Made by a program: the position numbers and the translations under genes | Shown: positions 1 through 10,123 of the stretch, piece after piece | Layout of the letters: every line of letters starts with the position of its first letter | How positions within the stretch are numbered: position 1 is the first letter of the stretch | The notes under the pieces: model-generated | Databases searched by the model: none | What the model was told of the DNA's origin: nothing | The model's input: only the letters and a program-made list of their open reading frames with translations | Assembly: GCF_021646545.1 (NCBI RefSeq) | Contig: NZ_JAKIRP010000007.1 | Coordinates: forward strand, 186,001-250,000 | From: Chitinophaga filiformis | GTDB taxonomy: Bacteria; Bacteroidota; Bacteroidia; Chitinophagales; Chitinophagaceae | Direction of reading: 5' to 3' | Length of the DNA: 64,000 nt

Positions 1-1
1 G

Positions 2-3000
2 CCGCTGCTGGTTTTCGGAATACCCAATATCCTGTTCGTCTGTAGTATCATTTTCTGTACAGCAGTGCTCACCAGGGACGTCCGCGCTACTTACGCGGCA
101 GGCGTGCTGTTATACATCTTTTACACCGTCAGCGCCATCCTTGGCAACTCCCCCTTCTTTGCCAGTTCAGCGCTGAAAACAACCACGCCCGGCTTATTTC
201 CCTTATTAAGCGATCCCTTCGGATTGGCTATCTTTTTCGGAGACACCCGTTCCTGGTCGGTAACACAGCGCAATCAGCAACTCTTTTCCCTGAGTGGTAT
301 TTTATTGATGAACCGCCTAATATGGACCGCATGTTCCTGCTTACTGCTGCTGATCACCTACAGGTACTTTGTGTTCCGTTTACAAGTTCCGGTAAAGACC
401 ACCCCGCCCCGGACCAATGAGCAGACAACGCCGGCAATACCTTACAACCAACGGCAGGTATATCCCGTAGGTTTCACCTACGGCTGGAACAGCTTTCTTT
501 CGCAATTCAGGCTGGAAGTGATCTCTGTATTCAAACACATTCCTTTCCTGCTGATGGTGGCAATGTGGATCGTTATCTTCTCCATCGAATTGAAAGACTC
601 ACTTGTAAACGGCGCCTATGGCATACACCTTTACCCGGCTACCAACATCATAGTAGAGTCACTGCTACCGGTTCGTCCTGCCATGTTACTGATCATCTTT
701 TACACTGCCGAACTATCAGCCCGTGAACGCAGTACCAATACACAGGCATTACTGTATAGTACACCTGTTGCGAATAGCATCATCTGGGCCGCGAAATGCG
801 GAACACTGGGACTACTAATTACAACGCTGATCACTGCCAATATTGCGATAGGACTGGTGATGCAGATCAGTAATGGTTATTGGCACATTGGCTTGCCATT
901 GTATGCATCACTATACTATTACAGTGGATTCCCGCTATTCCTGTTTGCTATCCTTGCTCTATTCATTCAGACATTAATACCCAACAAATACCTGGGAATG
1001 CTCGTGAACTTATTGGCAGCTGCCATCATTATATTCGGCCGCCAGTTTGGAATGGAGCACTACCTGCTACGTTATGGCCAGACACCACACATGAGCAGTT
1101 CCGCTATGAATGGTTTCGGGCACTATGCCCATGCTTTCAACTGGTACATGCTGTACTGGTCGGCTTTAGCAGCCTTGTTGTCATTGCTGACCATCCATTA
1201 CTGGCAAAGAAGCCGGCATATTCGCCAGAAATGGTTGCTAATAAGAATGAAGCTGGTATGGCTGGCGCCACTGGTCATTTTTCTTTCTATAGGCGCCTTT
1301 ATCTATTATAAAACCAATATTGAAGGCGGATGTAAAAACAGTAAGGCGCAACTAAACTGGCAGGCACGTTATGAACACGCGTACAGGCCACTGGCGAATC
1401 TTCCTCAACCAGTCATTACTGCTGTAAAAACAAACGTAGATCTATATCCGGCAGAAGGGAAGTATACTGTAAAAGGTAGCTTCAAACTCAGGAATGTTTC
1501 TCCCGGTCCCATTTCAAAGATCTGGATAAGCATAGATCCTGAAGTCACATCCTGCAACATTTATTTACCCGGCACGGCTCAGGAAACACATGATGACGTA
1601 TTTAATCAACACTTGTATGAACTTAAGAAACCCCTGCTGCCGGGCGCTGAAACTACACTACAATTTTCAATGAAAGTGATCCGTTCAGGCTTCACCCCCT
1701 TCAACAGCGAGCATACAGTAACCGGTAACGGCTCTTACATTGAACTGGAAAAATATCTGCCTTCCCTCGGTTATAACGACAGGTTTGAAATCAGTGACAA
1801 ATCCACCCGGAAAGCAAATGGACTACGGGAACAAACACAGACTTTGCCTGCAGACAGCACTTATCATCTTATTGACTTTGAAACGACCGTTTCCACCACC
1901 CGGGAGCAATATATAGTAACAACAGGGGTCCTCCAAAGGTCCTGGTTATCCGATAACCGCCATTATTTTCACTATAAAACAACTGCACCTGTCAACTACA
2001 TGTTTGCCATCAGCAGCGCCAGGTACGAGATCAAAAAAGAGCGCTATAAAGGCGTGGACTTCAGCATTTTCTTTCACCCCGGACAAACTGCCAATGTCCC
2101 TGTTATGATGCGGGCTATGAGAGACGCCATAGACTACTGCACACAACATTTCGGGCCTTATCCGCATAAACAACTGATACTCGCCGAAATACCACAATAC
2201 AGAGGAGCTGCAACAGCTTATCCGGGCGTGGTATTCGGTGCTGAAAACATCAGCTTCCAGGGAGATTTCAGCGGCAGTAATAAGATCAATCACGCTTATG
2301 GCATCATTGCGCATGAAGTGGCTCATCAATGGTGGGCAAACAAACTCTCACCAGTGGCTCAGCCGGGAGCCGCATTGCTTACAGAAACGCTCGCACAATA
2401 CACGGAAGCCATGGTATTAGAGCATGCTTTTGGCAAGCCCCTTATGCGGGAGTACCTGCGCGCCGACAATAAACTATACTTCGCCCTCAGCGACAGGGAT
2501 GAACAGGAACAACCTTTATCCAAAACAAACGGGCAGGCATTTGTGCATTATCAGAAAGGCAGCCTGGCCATGTATGCGCTGAAAGAAACACTGGGAGAAG
2601 AACGGCTGAATAAAGCCCTTCACCGTCTGCTGGACAGACACACTTACCCGGGACTAAAAGCCACTGCTGATGATTTGCTGCACGAGTTATACCAGGAGGC
2701 GTCCGAACGTAAAATAAAGCACATTAAGGATTGGCTGGAACGGGTGATCGTCTACTCACTAAAAGTAGAAACAGTCTCGTGTAAACAACTGCCAAACGGG
2801 CAATACAAACTGCAGCTAAATGTAAGCATAGATAAAACAGACCGGAACAATCATCAGTCACTGCCTCCGGATGAAGAAATAGACATTGCTGTATTTGATG
2901 TACCCTCCGCGGAACTTAATGGCCAGAGTACGCCCATATACCTGGCAAAACATCATTTCTCCCAATCCACGAACAGTTTGGTATTGGTAGTAAACAACCC

Positions 3001-3079
3001 ACCTGAAACGGTCGCTATTGATCCCTACTGTTACTTACCGGATGCGGATCAATCTGATAATCTGACAGCGATAGAATAA
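2..3079 (+). CDS. ABC transporter permease fused to M1-family aminopeptidase (5' end outside window)
   Basis: The frame is open from the left edge, so the N-terminus is missing; the GTG at 65 is internal. The first ~430 visible residues are a membrane domain with many hydrophobic segments, as in ABC-2 type permeases. The rest is soluble and carries the M1 zinc site HEVAHQWW (H750, E751 and H754 counting from the GTG), with the downstream acidic ligand probably E774 in LLTETLAQY. Fusions of this kind are common in Bacteroidota, usually next to an ABC ATPase gene, which would lie upstream of this window. The protein is expected in the inner membrane with its peptidase domain outside the cytoplasm. 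The substrate is unknown. A strong hairpin follows the stop codon. Confidence 0.88.
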   Translation, partial: PLLVFGIPNILFVCSIIFCTAVLTRDVRATYAAGVLLYIFYTVSAILGNSPFFASSALKTTTPGLFPLLSDPFGLAIFFGDTRSWSVTQRNQQLFSLSGILLMNRLIWTACSCLLLLITYRYFVFRLQVPVKTTPPRTNEQTTPAIPYNQRQVYPVGFTYGWNSFLSQFRLEVISVFKHIPFLLMVAMWIVIFSIELKDSLVNGAYGIHLYPATNIIVESLLPVRPAMLLIIFYTAELSARERSTNTQALLYSTPVANSIIWAAKCGTLGLLITTLITANIAIGLVMQISNGYWHIGLPLYASLYYYSGFPLFLFAILALFIQTLIPNKYLGMLVNLLAAAIIIFGRQFGMEHYLLRYGQTPHMSSSAMNGFGHYAHAFNWYMLYWSALAALLSLLTIHYWQRSRHIRQKWLLIRMKLVWLAPLVIFLSIGAFIYYKTNIEGGCKNSKAQLNWQARYEHAYRPLANLPQPVITAVKTNVDLYPAEGKYTVKGSFKLRNVSPGPISKIWISIDPEVTSCNIYLPGTAQETHDDVFNQHLYELKKPLLPGAETTLQFSMKVIRSGFTPFNSEHTVTGNGSYIELEKYLPSLGYNDRFEISDKSTRKANGLREQTQTLPADSTYHLIDFETTVSTTREQYIVTTGVLQRSWLSDNRHYFHYKTTAPVNYMFAISSARYEIKKERYKGVDFSIFFHPGQTANVPVMMRAMRDAIDYCTQHFGPYPHKQLILAEIPQYRGAATAYPGVVFGAENISFQGDFSGSNKINHAYGIIAHEVAHQWWANKLSPVAQPGAALLTETLAQYTEAMVLEHAFGKPLMREYLRADNKLYFALSDRDEQEQPLSKTNGQAFVHYQKGSLAMYALKETLGEERLNKALHRLLDRHTYPGLKATADDLLHELYQEASERKIKHIKDWLERVIVYSLKVETVSCKQLPNGQYKLQLNVSIDKTDRNNHQSLPPDEEIDIAVFDVPSAELNGQSTPIYLAKHHFSQSTNSLVLVVNNPPETVAIDPYCYLPDADQSDNLTAIE

Positions 3080-3086
3080 AACACAA

Positions 3087-3126
3087 AACCGGCCATTCCT
3101 ATGTTTGAATATAAGAATGGCCGGTT
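3087..3126. terminator. Bidirectional intrinsic terminator between convergent genes
   Basis: A perfect 12-bp inverted repeat (AACCGGCCATTC at 3087-3098 and its complement at 3115-3126) has a 16-nt loop. It lies between the stop of the permease/peptidase gene and the stop of the opposing CHU_C gene, so it probably serves both. Confidence 0.8.
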
Positions 3127-3138
3127 CATATTGGTATA

Positions 3139-6100
3139 TTATCTTATCAGGGTAAATGCTCCTTTCTGCATCAGTTCTTTATTCTCCTGCCCATAGAAGC
3201 TATAGGTAACAATGTAGACATATGCCCCGCCAGGTTGTAGCTGATCTTTGAACTTACCGTTCCAATGATCAGATACATTATTTGAAGAAAACACCTCTTG
3301 TCCCCAACGATTGAAGATCCGGATGTTGTACGCCGCAACGCCTCTTGCTTTCACAACAAACCTGTCATTCACACCGTCTCCGTTCGGTGTAAAAGCAGTA
3401 GGAATATACAGTGAATTGTTAAAAGTAACGATCACGGTTACAACATCTGTTTTACCGCAATTTTTTCCGGTAGGTGTTGTTACGGTATAAGTAGTTGTTT
3501 GCCGCGGGGTGGCTACAGGATCAGCACAATCAATACAACTTAGACCAGTAGCCGGTGTCCAGGCATAATCAATTGCATTGATAGCATGCAGCTGTACAGA
3601 CTCGCCGATATTGATGGTCGTATTGCTGTTGGTAATATCTACCGGTGGAAGTATAATATTATCAAGTATAATCGTCGACTGCTGTGTGCAATTCCGCTGG
3701 TCAGTCACCGACAACTGATAGGCGCCTGCCTGCAAACCGGTAATATTAGCGCCAGATCCAACATTATCCCAGTAGTAACTATAAGGAGGAGTCCCTCCTA
3801 CCACAGCAGCATTCACTTCACCATTTCTTTCCCCGCAATATTCATCCGTTTTATTGTACGTCAGTTTTAGTTCATCCGGTCCTGTCAGATCAACTGGCAC
3901 ATCGACGTTACAAGAGGCATTACGCACATTCACCACATAGCTGCCAGCAGACAAACCGCTGAAATCAGGGCTGGCCTGATAACTTTCTCCCTGCAATGCA
4001 TATTCAAAGGGGCCTATGCCAGTATTCACCTGTATACTAATGCGCCCATCTGTATTGCCATAACAGGTAGGCGGCGTTGTAACAGCGCTTGCATCCAATG
4101 TCTTTGTGGGATCATTCTTCACCTCTGCAATACGCGACAAACGGCAACCGGCATTGTCTACCACCTGGATAGTGTACAATCCGATATCCAGGTTATCAAA
4201 TACATTGTTATTTCCATTACTGGTACTGCCGATATAGTATGTATAAGGAGCAGATCCACCAGTTACAGTTATTTCAATTTTACCCTTCTCATTTAAACAG
4301 GTAATGTCAGTCACTGTGGCCGTTATGTCCAATACCTGGTTGACACTGATCGTTATATCGTCAGTTGCCGTACAAGCCCGGTTGCTCACTTCCACCTGGT
4401 AAGTACCGGCAGCAGTTACATTGATCTGTTGAGTGGCCGCACCTGTATTCCATTTGTAGCTGCTGAAACCAGTACCCGCGTCTAATACGGTTGTGCCGCC
4501 TTCGCAAATGCTCAGGTCTGGTCCCAGATTTACCGCCGGTGGATCAAGTACCACTATGCTTCGGCAGTAAGTGGTCTGTGTAGGTAATGACTCATCCATC
4601 AGTAGATTGATGGTATATGTCCCTGGCGCATTATAAGTAACATCCGGCGGGTCCTTTAAAGTGGATGAGGCGATACTGGAAGTATTACAACTGTTAAACG
4701 CAATCCTCGACAACGTATTGCTATTCGCACTGGTAACAAAAGCATACAAGTCATTTCCTTCGCGGAAGATCGGTGAAATACAGTGTGGGAAACTGAAATT
4801 ACCACCTGTGCTTAATGATGTGGCAGTGAAACTACTTGTGATATCTGATGCGAAGTCCATGCGCGTCAGGTCTGAAGCATTTGTACTGACGATCAGCCCA
4901 AAGATCTTTCCACAATCACGAATGATGGCTATATCTCTGGGTTGTACAATAGTACCACCTCCATTTCCCAGGTTTACACCTATTGGAGTATTTGCTATGG
5001 AATTGCCAAAATCAAGGCGGGTGATCGTGTTCGAAGCCTCATTCGTTACAAATACGTACCAGTTCCCATTTTCCTGTATAGCAAAAATACCTGTGGGGTG
5101 ATCGAGGTTGCCAGGGCTGCCCAGGTTCACTGCGGTCGGCATGTTACCTACAGAATTGCCAAAATCAAACCTTGTAATAGTGTTATTCAGGTAATTCACT
5201 GTAAGGCCATACCAGTTACTGCCCTCCTGTGTGATGTACAGATCAATCGGATGGTCCATGCCACCCATATCACCCCAGTTGGTAGCCACAGGTGCGTTGG
5301 CCAGTGAGGAGCCAAAATCTATCTTTACAATGGATGGCGATATTTCATCTGTTCCTCCTACCACTATCACATGCCAGCCATTTATATCCTGAATCACCTG
5401 TACTCCCTCTGTATGATTAGGGATAGCGCCACCCAGATTGCCCAGATTGTCTGAAACGGGCGTGTTCAGGAAGCTGTTGCCAAAGTCATATCGCACCAGC
5501 TGCCCTACGTTATTGGTTACAAAAGCGAAGTAATTATTTCCATCCTTTGCCGTTGACATAAAGGTAGGTACGTTCAGATTGCCACCGATATTCCCAAGAT
5601 TGGATACCGACGGTGTATTGAAAAGACTGCCTGAACAAAAATTCCAGAAATAAGTGCTTCCCCCGGTAGATGTGTTCGTAATCCTTACGGGAGTATTCAC
5701 ACAAACAGTGTCTGGGATATTAAAACTTGCCACCGGAGGGGTAACAGTCATTTTTACTTCTGCAAGGCGCGATATCCGGCAGCCGGCGTTGTCTTCTACC
5801 AATATAGTATACGGTCCAACATCCAGGTTATCAAATACATTGTTACTTCCATTGCTGTTGCCATTAATGTAGTATGTATAAGGAGCAGTTCCGCCTGTCA
5901 CAGTTATTTCAATTTTGCCCTTTGGACTCATACTGGTGGCATCAGTCACTATAGGCGTCATATTCAGTGCCGGGTTAATGCTGATCGTTACATCGTCAGT
6001 GGCAGTACAACCTCCATTGCTCACTTCCACCTGGTAGGTGCTGGCAGCGCTTACGTTGATCTGTCGGGTAGCCTCACCTGTGCTCCACTTGTAGCTGCTG

Positions 6101-7434
6101 AAACCACTACCTGCATCTAATGCGATCGTTCCGCCTACGCAAATGCGCTGGTCTGGCCCCAGATTTACCACCGGTGGATCAAGTACTACTATGCTTCGGC
6201 AGTAAGTGTTCTGTGTAGTTAATGACTCATCCATCAGCAGATTAATGGTATATGTCCCTGGCGCGTTATAAGTAACATCCGGCGGGTCTTTTAGCAGTGA
6301 AGAGGCTGTACTGGAAGTATTACAGCTGTTAAAGACAAACCTTGACAAAGTATTACTGTAAGCGTTTGTAATGAATGCATACAAATCATTGCCCTCCCGG
6401 AAGATGGGAGAGATAGAATGTGGAAAGCTAAAGTTACTTCCTGCATTCAATGCAGTAGCCGTAAAATTGCTGGTAATACCCGATGCAAAATCTATACGGG
6501 TCAGGTCTGAAGAGCCTGCGCATACCACCAGGCCGAAGATCTTTCCGCAGTCACGGATGATGGAAATATCCCTCGGCCCGTTAATAATACCGCCTCCACC
6601 GCCCAGATTCACGCCGGTAGGTGTATTAGCCAGAGAATTACCAAAGTCGAGACGCGTGATAGAATTGCTGCCCTCATTTGTTACAAACACATACCAGTTA
6701 CCGTTATCCTGCGTGGCAAAAATGCCAGTCGGATTACGCAGGTTCCCCAGATTACCAAGATTCACTGCTGTAGGCTTATTACCTACCGAATTACCAAAAT
6801 CAAATCGTGTAACGGTATGATTTATAATATTTACCGTAAATCCGTACCAGTTACTTCCCTCCTGTGTAATATACAGGTCATGCGGATAATCCATGCCGCC
6901 CATATTACCCCAGTTGGTAGCTGCAGGCACATTCGCCAGGGATGAACCAAAATCCACCTTTACAATAGACGGCAATATCTCATCCGTTCCTCCCACCACA
7001 ATTACATGCCAGCCATTGATATCCCGGATCACCTGTACCCCTTCCGTATGGTTGGGAATAGCACCTCCCAGGTTGCCGAAGTTATCCGAGCTCGGGGCAT
7101 TCAGGAAACTGTTGCCAAAATTATAGCGCACCAACTGGCCTATATTATTTGTTATAAAGGCATAATAGTTATTTCCATCCTTCGCCATAGACAGAAAAGT
7201 AGGTACCCGCAGGTCACCATCGACATTACCCAGATTGGATACAACGGGAGTGCTGAACAGGTTACCTGAACAGAAGTTCCAGAAATAAGTACTTCCACCG
7301 GTAGATGTGTTCTGAATTTTTACAGGAGTATTCACACATACGGTATCGGGAATATTAAAGCTTGCTACCTGAGCGGTCACAGGCAGACAAACAATGGTAA
7401 ACAATACCATCATAGGTAAAAAACGGGATGCCAT
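3139..7434 (-). CDS. Large secreted beta-propeller protein with T9SS type B (CHU_C) sorting domain
   Basis: The 1431-residue protein opens with a signal peptide (residues 1-22, ending CLPVTAQ). Two near-identical units follow, at about residues 23-567 and 568-1112. Each starts with VASFNIPDTVCVNTPV and holds six ~50-residue blades of the type TRFDFGNSxxNxPTxxNLG, which looks like a six-bladed propeller, then PKD- and SprB-like beta repeats. After further Ig-like repeats, the C-terminus carries the gliding-motility-associated CHU_C signature IPTAFTPNGDGVNDRF and IFNRWGQEVF, which in Bacteroidota directs type IX secretion and surface attachment. The likely role is surface adhesion or binding; no enzymatic motif is visible. 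It appears to be monocistronic. Confidence 0.92.
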   Translation of the reverse strand: MASRFLPMMVLFTIVCLPVTAQVASFNIPDTVCVNTPVKIQNTSTGGSTYFWNFCSGNLFSTPVVSNLGNVDGDLRVPTFLSMAKDGNNYYAFITNNIGQLVRYNFGNSFLNAPSSDNFGNLGGAIPNHTEGVQVIRDINGWHVIVVGGTDEILPSIVKVDFGSSLANVPAATNWGNMGGMDYPHDLYITQEGSNWYGFTVNIINHTVTRFDFGNSVGNKPTAVNLGNLGNLRNPTGIFATQDNGNWYVFVTNEGSNSITRLDFGNSLANTPTGVNLGGGGGIINGPRDISIIRDCGKIFGLVVCAGSSDLTRIDFASGITSNFTATALNAGSNFSFPHSISPIFREGNDLYAFITNAYSNTLSRFVFNSCNTSSTASSLLKDPPDVTYNAPGTYTINLLMDESLTTQNTYCRSIVVLDPPVVNLGPDQRICVGGTIALDAGSGFSSYKWSTGEATRQINVSAASTYQVEVSNGGCTATDDVTISINPALNMTPIVTDATSMSPKGKIEITVTGGTAPYTYYINGNSNGSNNVFDNLDVGPYTILVEDNAGCRISRLAEVKMTVTPPVASFNIPDTVCVNTPVRITNTSTGGSTYFWNFCSGSLFNTPSVSNLGNIGGNLNVPTFMSTAKDGNNYFAFVTNNVGQLVRYDFGNSFLNTPVSDNLGNLGGAIPNHTEGVQVIQDINGWHVIVVGGTDEISPSIVKIDFGSSLANAPVATNWGDMGGMDHPIDLYITQEGSNWYGLTVNYLNNTITRFDFGNSVGNMPTAVNLGSPGNLDHPTGIFAIQENGNWYVFVTNEASNTITRLDFGNSIANTPIGVNLGNGGGTIVQPRDIAIIRDCGKIFGLIVSTNASDLTRMDFASDITSSFTATSLSTGGNFSFPHCISPIFREGNDLYAFVTSANSNTLSRIAFNSCNTSSIASSTLKDPPDVTYNAPGTYTINLLMDESLPTQTTYCRSIVVLDPPAVNLGPDLSICEGGTTVLDAGTGFSSYKWNTGAATQQINVTAAGTYQVEVSNRACTATDDITISVNQVLDITATVTDITCLNEKGKIEITVTGGSAPYTYYIGSTSNGNNNVFDNLDIGLYTIQVVDNAGCRLSRIAEVKNDPTKTLDASAVTTPPTCYGNTDGRISIQVNTGIGPFEYALQGESYQASPDFSGLSAGSYVVNVRNASCNVDVPVDLTGPDELKLTYNKTDEYCGERNGEVNAAVVGGTPPYSYYWDNVGSGANITGLQAGAYQLSVTDQRNCTQQSTIILDNIILPPVDITNSNTTINIGESVQLHAINAIDYAWTPATGLSCIDCADPVATPRQTTTYTVTTPTGKNCGKTDVVTVIVTFNNSLYIPTAFTPNGDGVNDRFVVKARGVAAYNIRIFNRWGQEVFSSNNVSDHWNGKFKDQLQPGGAYVYIVTYSFYGQENKELMQKGAFTLIR
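4099..7368 (-). repeat. Tandem internal duplication, 2 x 1,635 bp, inside the CHU_C protein gene
   Basis: Matching landmarks recur exactly 1,635 bp apart: CCGGTAGA at 5663 and 7298, and CTTCGGCAG at 4559 and 6194. The copies run at about 7368-5734 and 5733-4099. In the stretches compared by eye, nucleotide identity is high with scattered substitutions, and the period is a whole number of codons (545). Confidence 0.9.
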
Positions 7435-7632
7435 GGGTATACAGGGTTATATTTACTGATTATCTTTGAAAACCAGCCGCAAAATACTGAAAAATACTCA
7501 TTTGATACTCGCAAATACCACCGGTACTGATCTTATGGCCCTGATAAACGTCACTTCGACCCTCTCTGCAGTCATCGTGAAAGACGCAGTCTGAAAAAAG
7601 CAATACTTTTACAGCGTATAAAGTATGTTATT

Positions 7633-8052
7633 ATGCCAAAGGATTATTTTCTGGAGATGATCGAAGAATTAGGCAGGGTTTTACGAGCTGTTATAAGCGC
7701 AAAGAAAAGTGAGCCGGCAAGGGCCTTGCAGGAAATTAATACCGTATTCACCGCCACCAAATTCAGAACGAAAGACTTCTTCGACAGTCTTAGCATCAGT
7801 GAACTGGAAGCATTTATCAAAGAGAAAGATGTCCATTATTCTACACTTGATGCACTGACTGATCTCTTATTTGAAGAAGCAGATATCCGGCTGAATATAG
7901 GCGATTATACGACCGTAGAACGGCTGTTAAATAAACTTGACTTCCTCATCTCTTATATTTCAAAGAAGGAAACGGAAGCAAAAGTACTTTCGTTAAAACG
8001 TGGTCCTCAAAGAGAACGACTGCAATTCCTGCTCACAGCCCTCCATAAGTAA
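7633..8052 (+). CDS. Small helical protein of unknown function
   Basis: The gene encodes 139 residues starting MPKDYFLEMIEELGRVL. I do not recognise the family with confidence. The sequence is almost wholly amphipathic helix, with a TPR-like hairpin around residues 70-120 (LTDLLFEEADIRLNIGDYTTVERL), and no signal peptide or membrane segment. It stands alone between two leftward genes. The last ~50 bp are echoed three more times downstream (8063-8210), which suggests unequal duplication at the 3' end. A shared frame is not preserved in the echoes. Confidence 0.7.
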   Translation: MPKDYFLEMIEELGRVLRAVISAKKSEPARALQEINTVFTATKFRTKDFFDSLSISELEAFIKEKDVHYSTLDALTDLLFEEADIRLNIGDYTTVERLLNKLDFLISYISKKETEAKVLSLKRGPQRERLQFLLTALHK

Positions 8053-8210
8053 AGTGATTACGGCACGAATACAACAGTGCCTGCTCAAAAACCTCCATTA
8101 ACTAACGTAATTCACCAATGGAACAACTGCAATTCCTGTTCACAAGCCTTCGTAAATAACGCGGTCCTCAAACACAACAACTGCAATTCCGCTCACAACC
8201 CTCCATATCA
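8001..8210 (+). repeat. Four degenerate ~54-bp tandem repeats of a gene 3' end
   Basis: The 3' terminus of the small gene (core CTGCAATTCCTG, CTCACA, CCTCCATAA) recurs in degenerate form at about 8063-8110, 8121-8158 and 8162-8210. The CCTCCAT/CCTTCGT anchors lie at 8040, 8092, about 8148 and 8200, giving a period of 52-56 bp. The copy at 8162-8210 still matches GGTCCTCAAA plus the core. Confidence 0.75.
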
Positions 8211-8244
8211 AGAGGCCGCATAATCAGCAATAGGGAGAGCGAAA

Positions 8245-8400
8245 GTAGCACCCGGTTTCAGATGGGAATGTCGGGCCTTCGGCTCTCCGGCCACACGACA
8301 GGTGGTGTTCAATGGATATTCATCATCCCATTCGCTTGACAACGCCCAATCGCCTTCCAGAGAGGCGCCGACCGACATCCCATACTGAAACCGGAGCTAC
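8245..8400. repeat. Long imperfect inverted repeat in non-coding DNA
   Basis: A ~30-bp arm at 8245-8274 (GTAGC, CCGGTTTCAG, GGGAATGTCGG) is matched by its reverse complement at 8372-8400 (CCGACAT, CCCAT, CTGAAACCGG, GCTAC) with small indels. The ~97 bp between the arms contain shorter self-complementary stretches (GGGCCTTCGGCTCTCCGGCC; CGCCTTCCAGAGAGGCG). It could be a mobile palindromic repeat or a structured RNA. No open frame runs through it. Confidence 0.65.
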
Positions 8401-8442
8401 TTAGCGTGAATAATTGACAATAACCGAAGCTAGTTAGCGTAA

Positions 8443-9993
8443 TTAATCCAACGACGGCACCAGCTTGGCCGAAAGATCCGGATCCTTCATGTCTTTATCC
8501 AGCGGAAACATCGGCCGCTCAATCCGCTTATAAGGCAGCCGCTCAAGGTTCTGATCGACCCCACCCGGCGTCAGCGCCAGTATCCAGTCAGCCCTCATGG
8601 CATACAACTCAGGCTCCAGATAACCGATCTTCACGACTACAATATCTGACTTCCTGGGATTGAGTCCCAGTCTTGTAAAATCCCTTTCCTTATGATAAGG
8701 CTTACGCTTCTGCGTAACGATCACATGCACACTCCCTACCTTCACCACCACTTCCACTTCAGCATCCCTGTCGCCTTTTTCGATGGATGTCACAGTACCT
8801 GACAGCCGTACAGGCGGTGCATAGCGTGCATCCACAGCAGCACCGGCATAGCCATCCACATGACCACCTACACCCACTGCCATCGCTTTTTTCACCAGCT
8901 CAGGACCGGGAATGGAAGCATAGATCAGTGAAGGACCATTCTCTGACTGGAATTCCTTCCGTTTCAGGATCTCCGTCAAAGTCCAGGTCACATCGCCGGC
9001 GCCACCCGCAGTCGGGTTGTCGCCGGAATCGCTGATAAAGAATGGACGTTTGATACTGGCAATGGCCTTGTCCAGGCTACCCTGCAGATTGTCGGTAGGC
9101 GCCACGAAAGAATATCCAAAACGCGCGTCCCAGAAGCTTTTTGCCAGCTGTTCGGCAGTACGCGTTACTTTTTCTTTGTCATCGCCGGTCACCATTACGA
9201 CAGCGTGGTTACGTGGTTCATCTGCCCAGGCATAACCCACCCATATAGCGGCGTCAATGATGCCTGGTTGTGCTGCAGCCGGCGCTACGGCTTTATATAC
9301 TGTTTTCGCAGGTTCTATACGCGTGCTTGTCTTTTCGCCAGGGAGAAGTACAGGGATGGGGATCCAGGCTTTAAATGCAGGCTTCCCCTTACCGCTTTCT
9401 ATGCGCTCCAGCAGGTTCACCACCGCCCGTTGTTTGGTTTCCATCGCATCTTCATGTGGCGCCATCCTGTAACAGGTGATCAGGTCAGTATTTTCCGCCA
9501 GCCGCCAGGAGACATTGCCATGCAGGTCCATGGAAGTGGAGATAATGGTTTTATTACCAATTACCTTACGGATACGGGTAATGAAATCCCCTTCCGGATC
9601 GTCCAGCCCGACCACACTCATAGCGCCGTGGATGTCGAAGAACAAACCATCGTAGGGCGCATTCTTCTTCAATGAATCCAGTGTCTGTTTCACCAGTGAC
9701 TCATACGCTTCACGGGTCACCGCTCCTCCCGGCAAAGATTTGCCCACCAATGCAGGTACCCATACCGCCCGGTGACGCAAAGGGGAATCTACCCCAAAGA
9801 AGGGATACGCATTGAATACGTTCGCGCCATATCTTGCATGAAACGCCTCTTCTTTTGTTAATGCAGGAGAGAACGTACTCGACTCTATCCCCAGGCCGGC
9901 AATAGCAATACGGGGAAGAGGTTTTGTTTGTGCATACAGGGTAACATCCGCCAGTGAATAACACAACGCCAATAGCAAAAAGAAACGCTTCAT
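8443..9993 (-). CDS. Secreted M81-family metallopeptidase (MlrC/microcystinase C-like)
   Basis: The 516-residue protein has an N-terminal signal peptide (residues 1-21, ending TLYAQ). The M81 hallmarks are present: GIESSTFSP near the mature N-terminus, FFDIHGAM (119-124), then SMDLHGN (D156, H158) and MAPHEDAME (H180). By comparison with MlrC, the last three are the expected zinc ligands. The C-terminal domain (from about residue 325, SDSGDNPTAGGAGD) is the MlrC C-terminal region. Family members hydrolyse small peptides such as linearised microcystin products; here the natural substrate is unknown. It is a single gene, and the 130-bp gap to the next gene upstream shows nothing notable. Confidence 0.9.
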   Translation of the reverse strand: MKRFFLLLALCYSLADVTLYAQTKPLPRIAIAGLGIESSTFSPALTKEEAFHARYGANVFNAYPFFGVDSPLRHRAVWVPALVGKSLPGGAVTREAYESLVKQTLDSLKKNAPYDGLFFDIHGAMSVVGLDDPEGDFITRIRKVIGNKTIISTSMDLHGNVSWRLAENTDLITCYRMAPHEDAMETKQRAVVNLLERIESGKGKPAFKAWIPIPVLLPGEKTSTRIEPAKTVYKAVAPAAAQPGIIDAAIWVGYAWADEPRNHAVVMVTGDDKEKVTRTAEQLAKSFWDARFGYSFVAPTDNLQGSLDKAIASIKRPFFISDSGDNPTAGGAGDVTWTLTEILKRKEFQSENGPSLIYASIPGPELVKKAMAVGVGGHVDGYAGAAVDARYAPPVRLSGTVTSIEKGDRDAEVEVVVKVGSVHVIVTQKRKPYHKERDFTRLGLNPRKSDIVVVKIGYLEPELYAMRADWILALTPGGVDQNLERLPYKRIERPMFPLDKDMKDPDLSAKLVPSLD

Positions 9994-10123
9994 ATATAAG
10001 ATTTTAGCTGATAAATCCGGAAAATAAGAACGGTCAAATTAGTCAAAAACTCCCTCATTTTGTAATGAAGGTTTGGCCTGCCCTGATGCTATTTAAGCAT
10101 CCACCGGATTCATTTATCAGCCT

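Noticed and set aside
880..1311. 143-codon plus-strand frame inside the permease domain
   Set aside because: It is out of frame with the permease/peptidase gene, which shows continuous membrane-protein sequence through this stretch.
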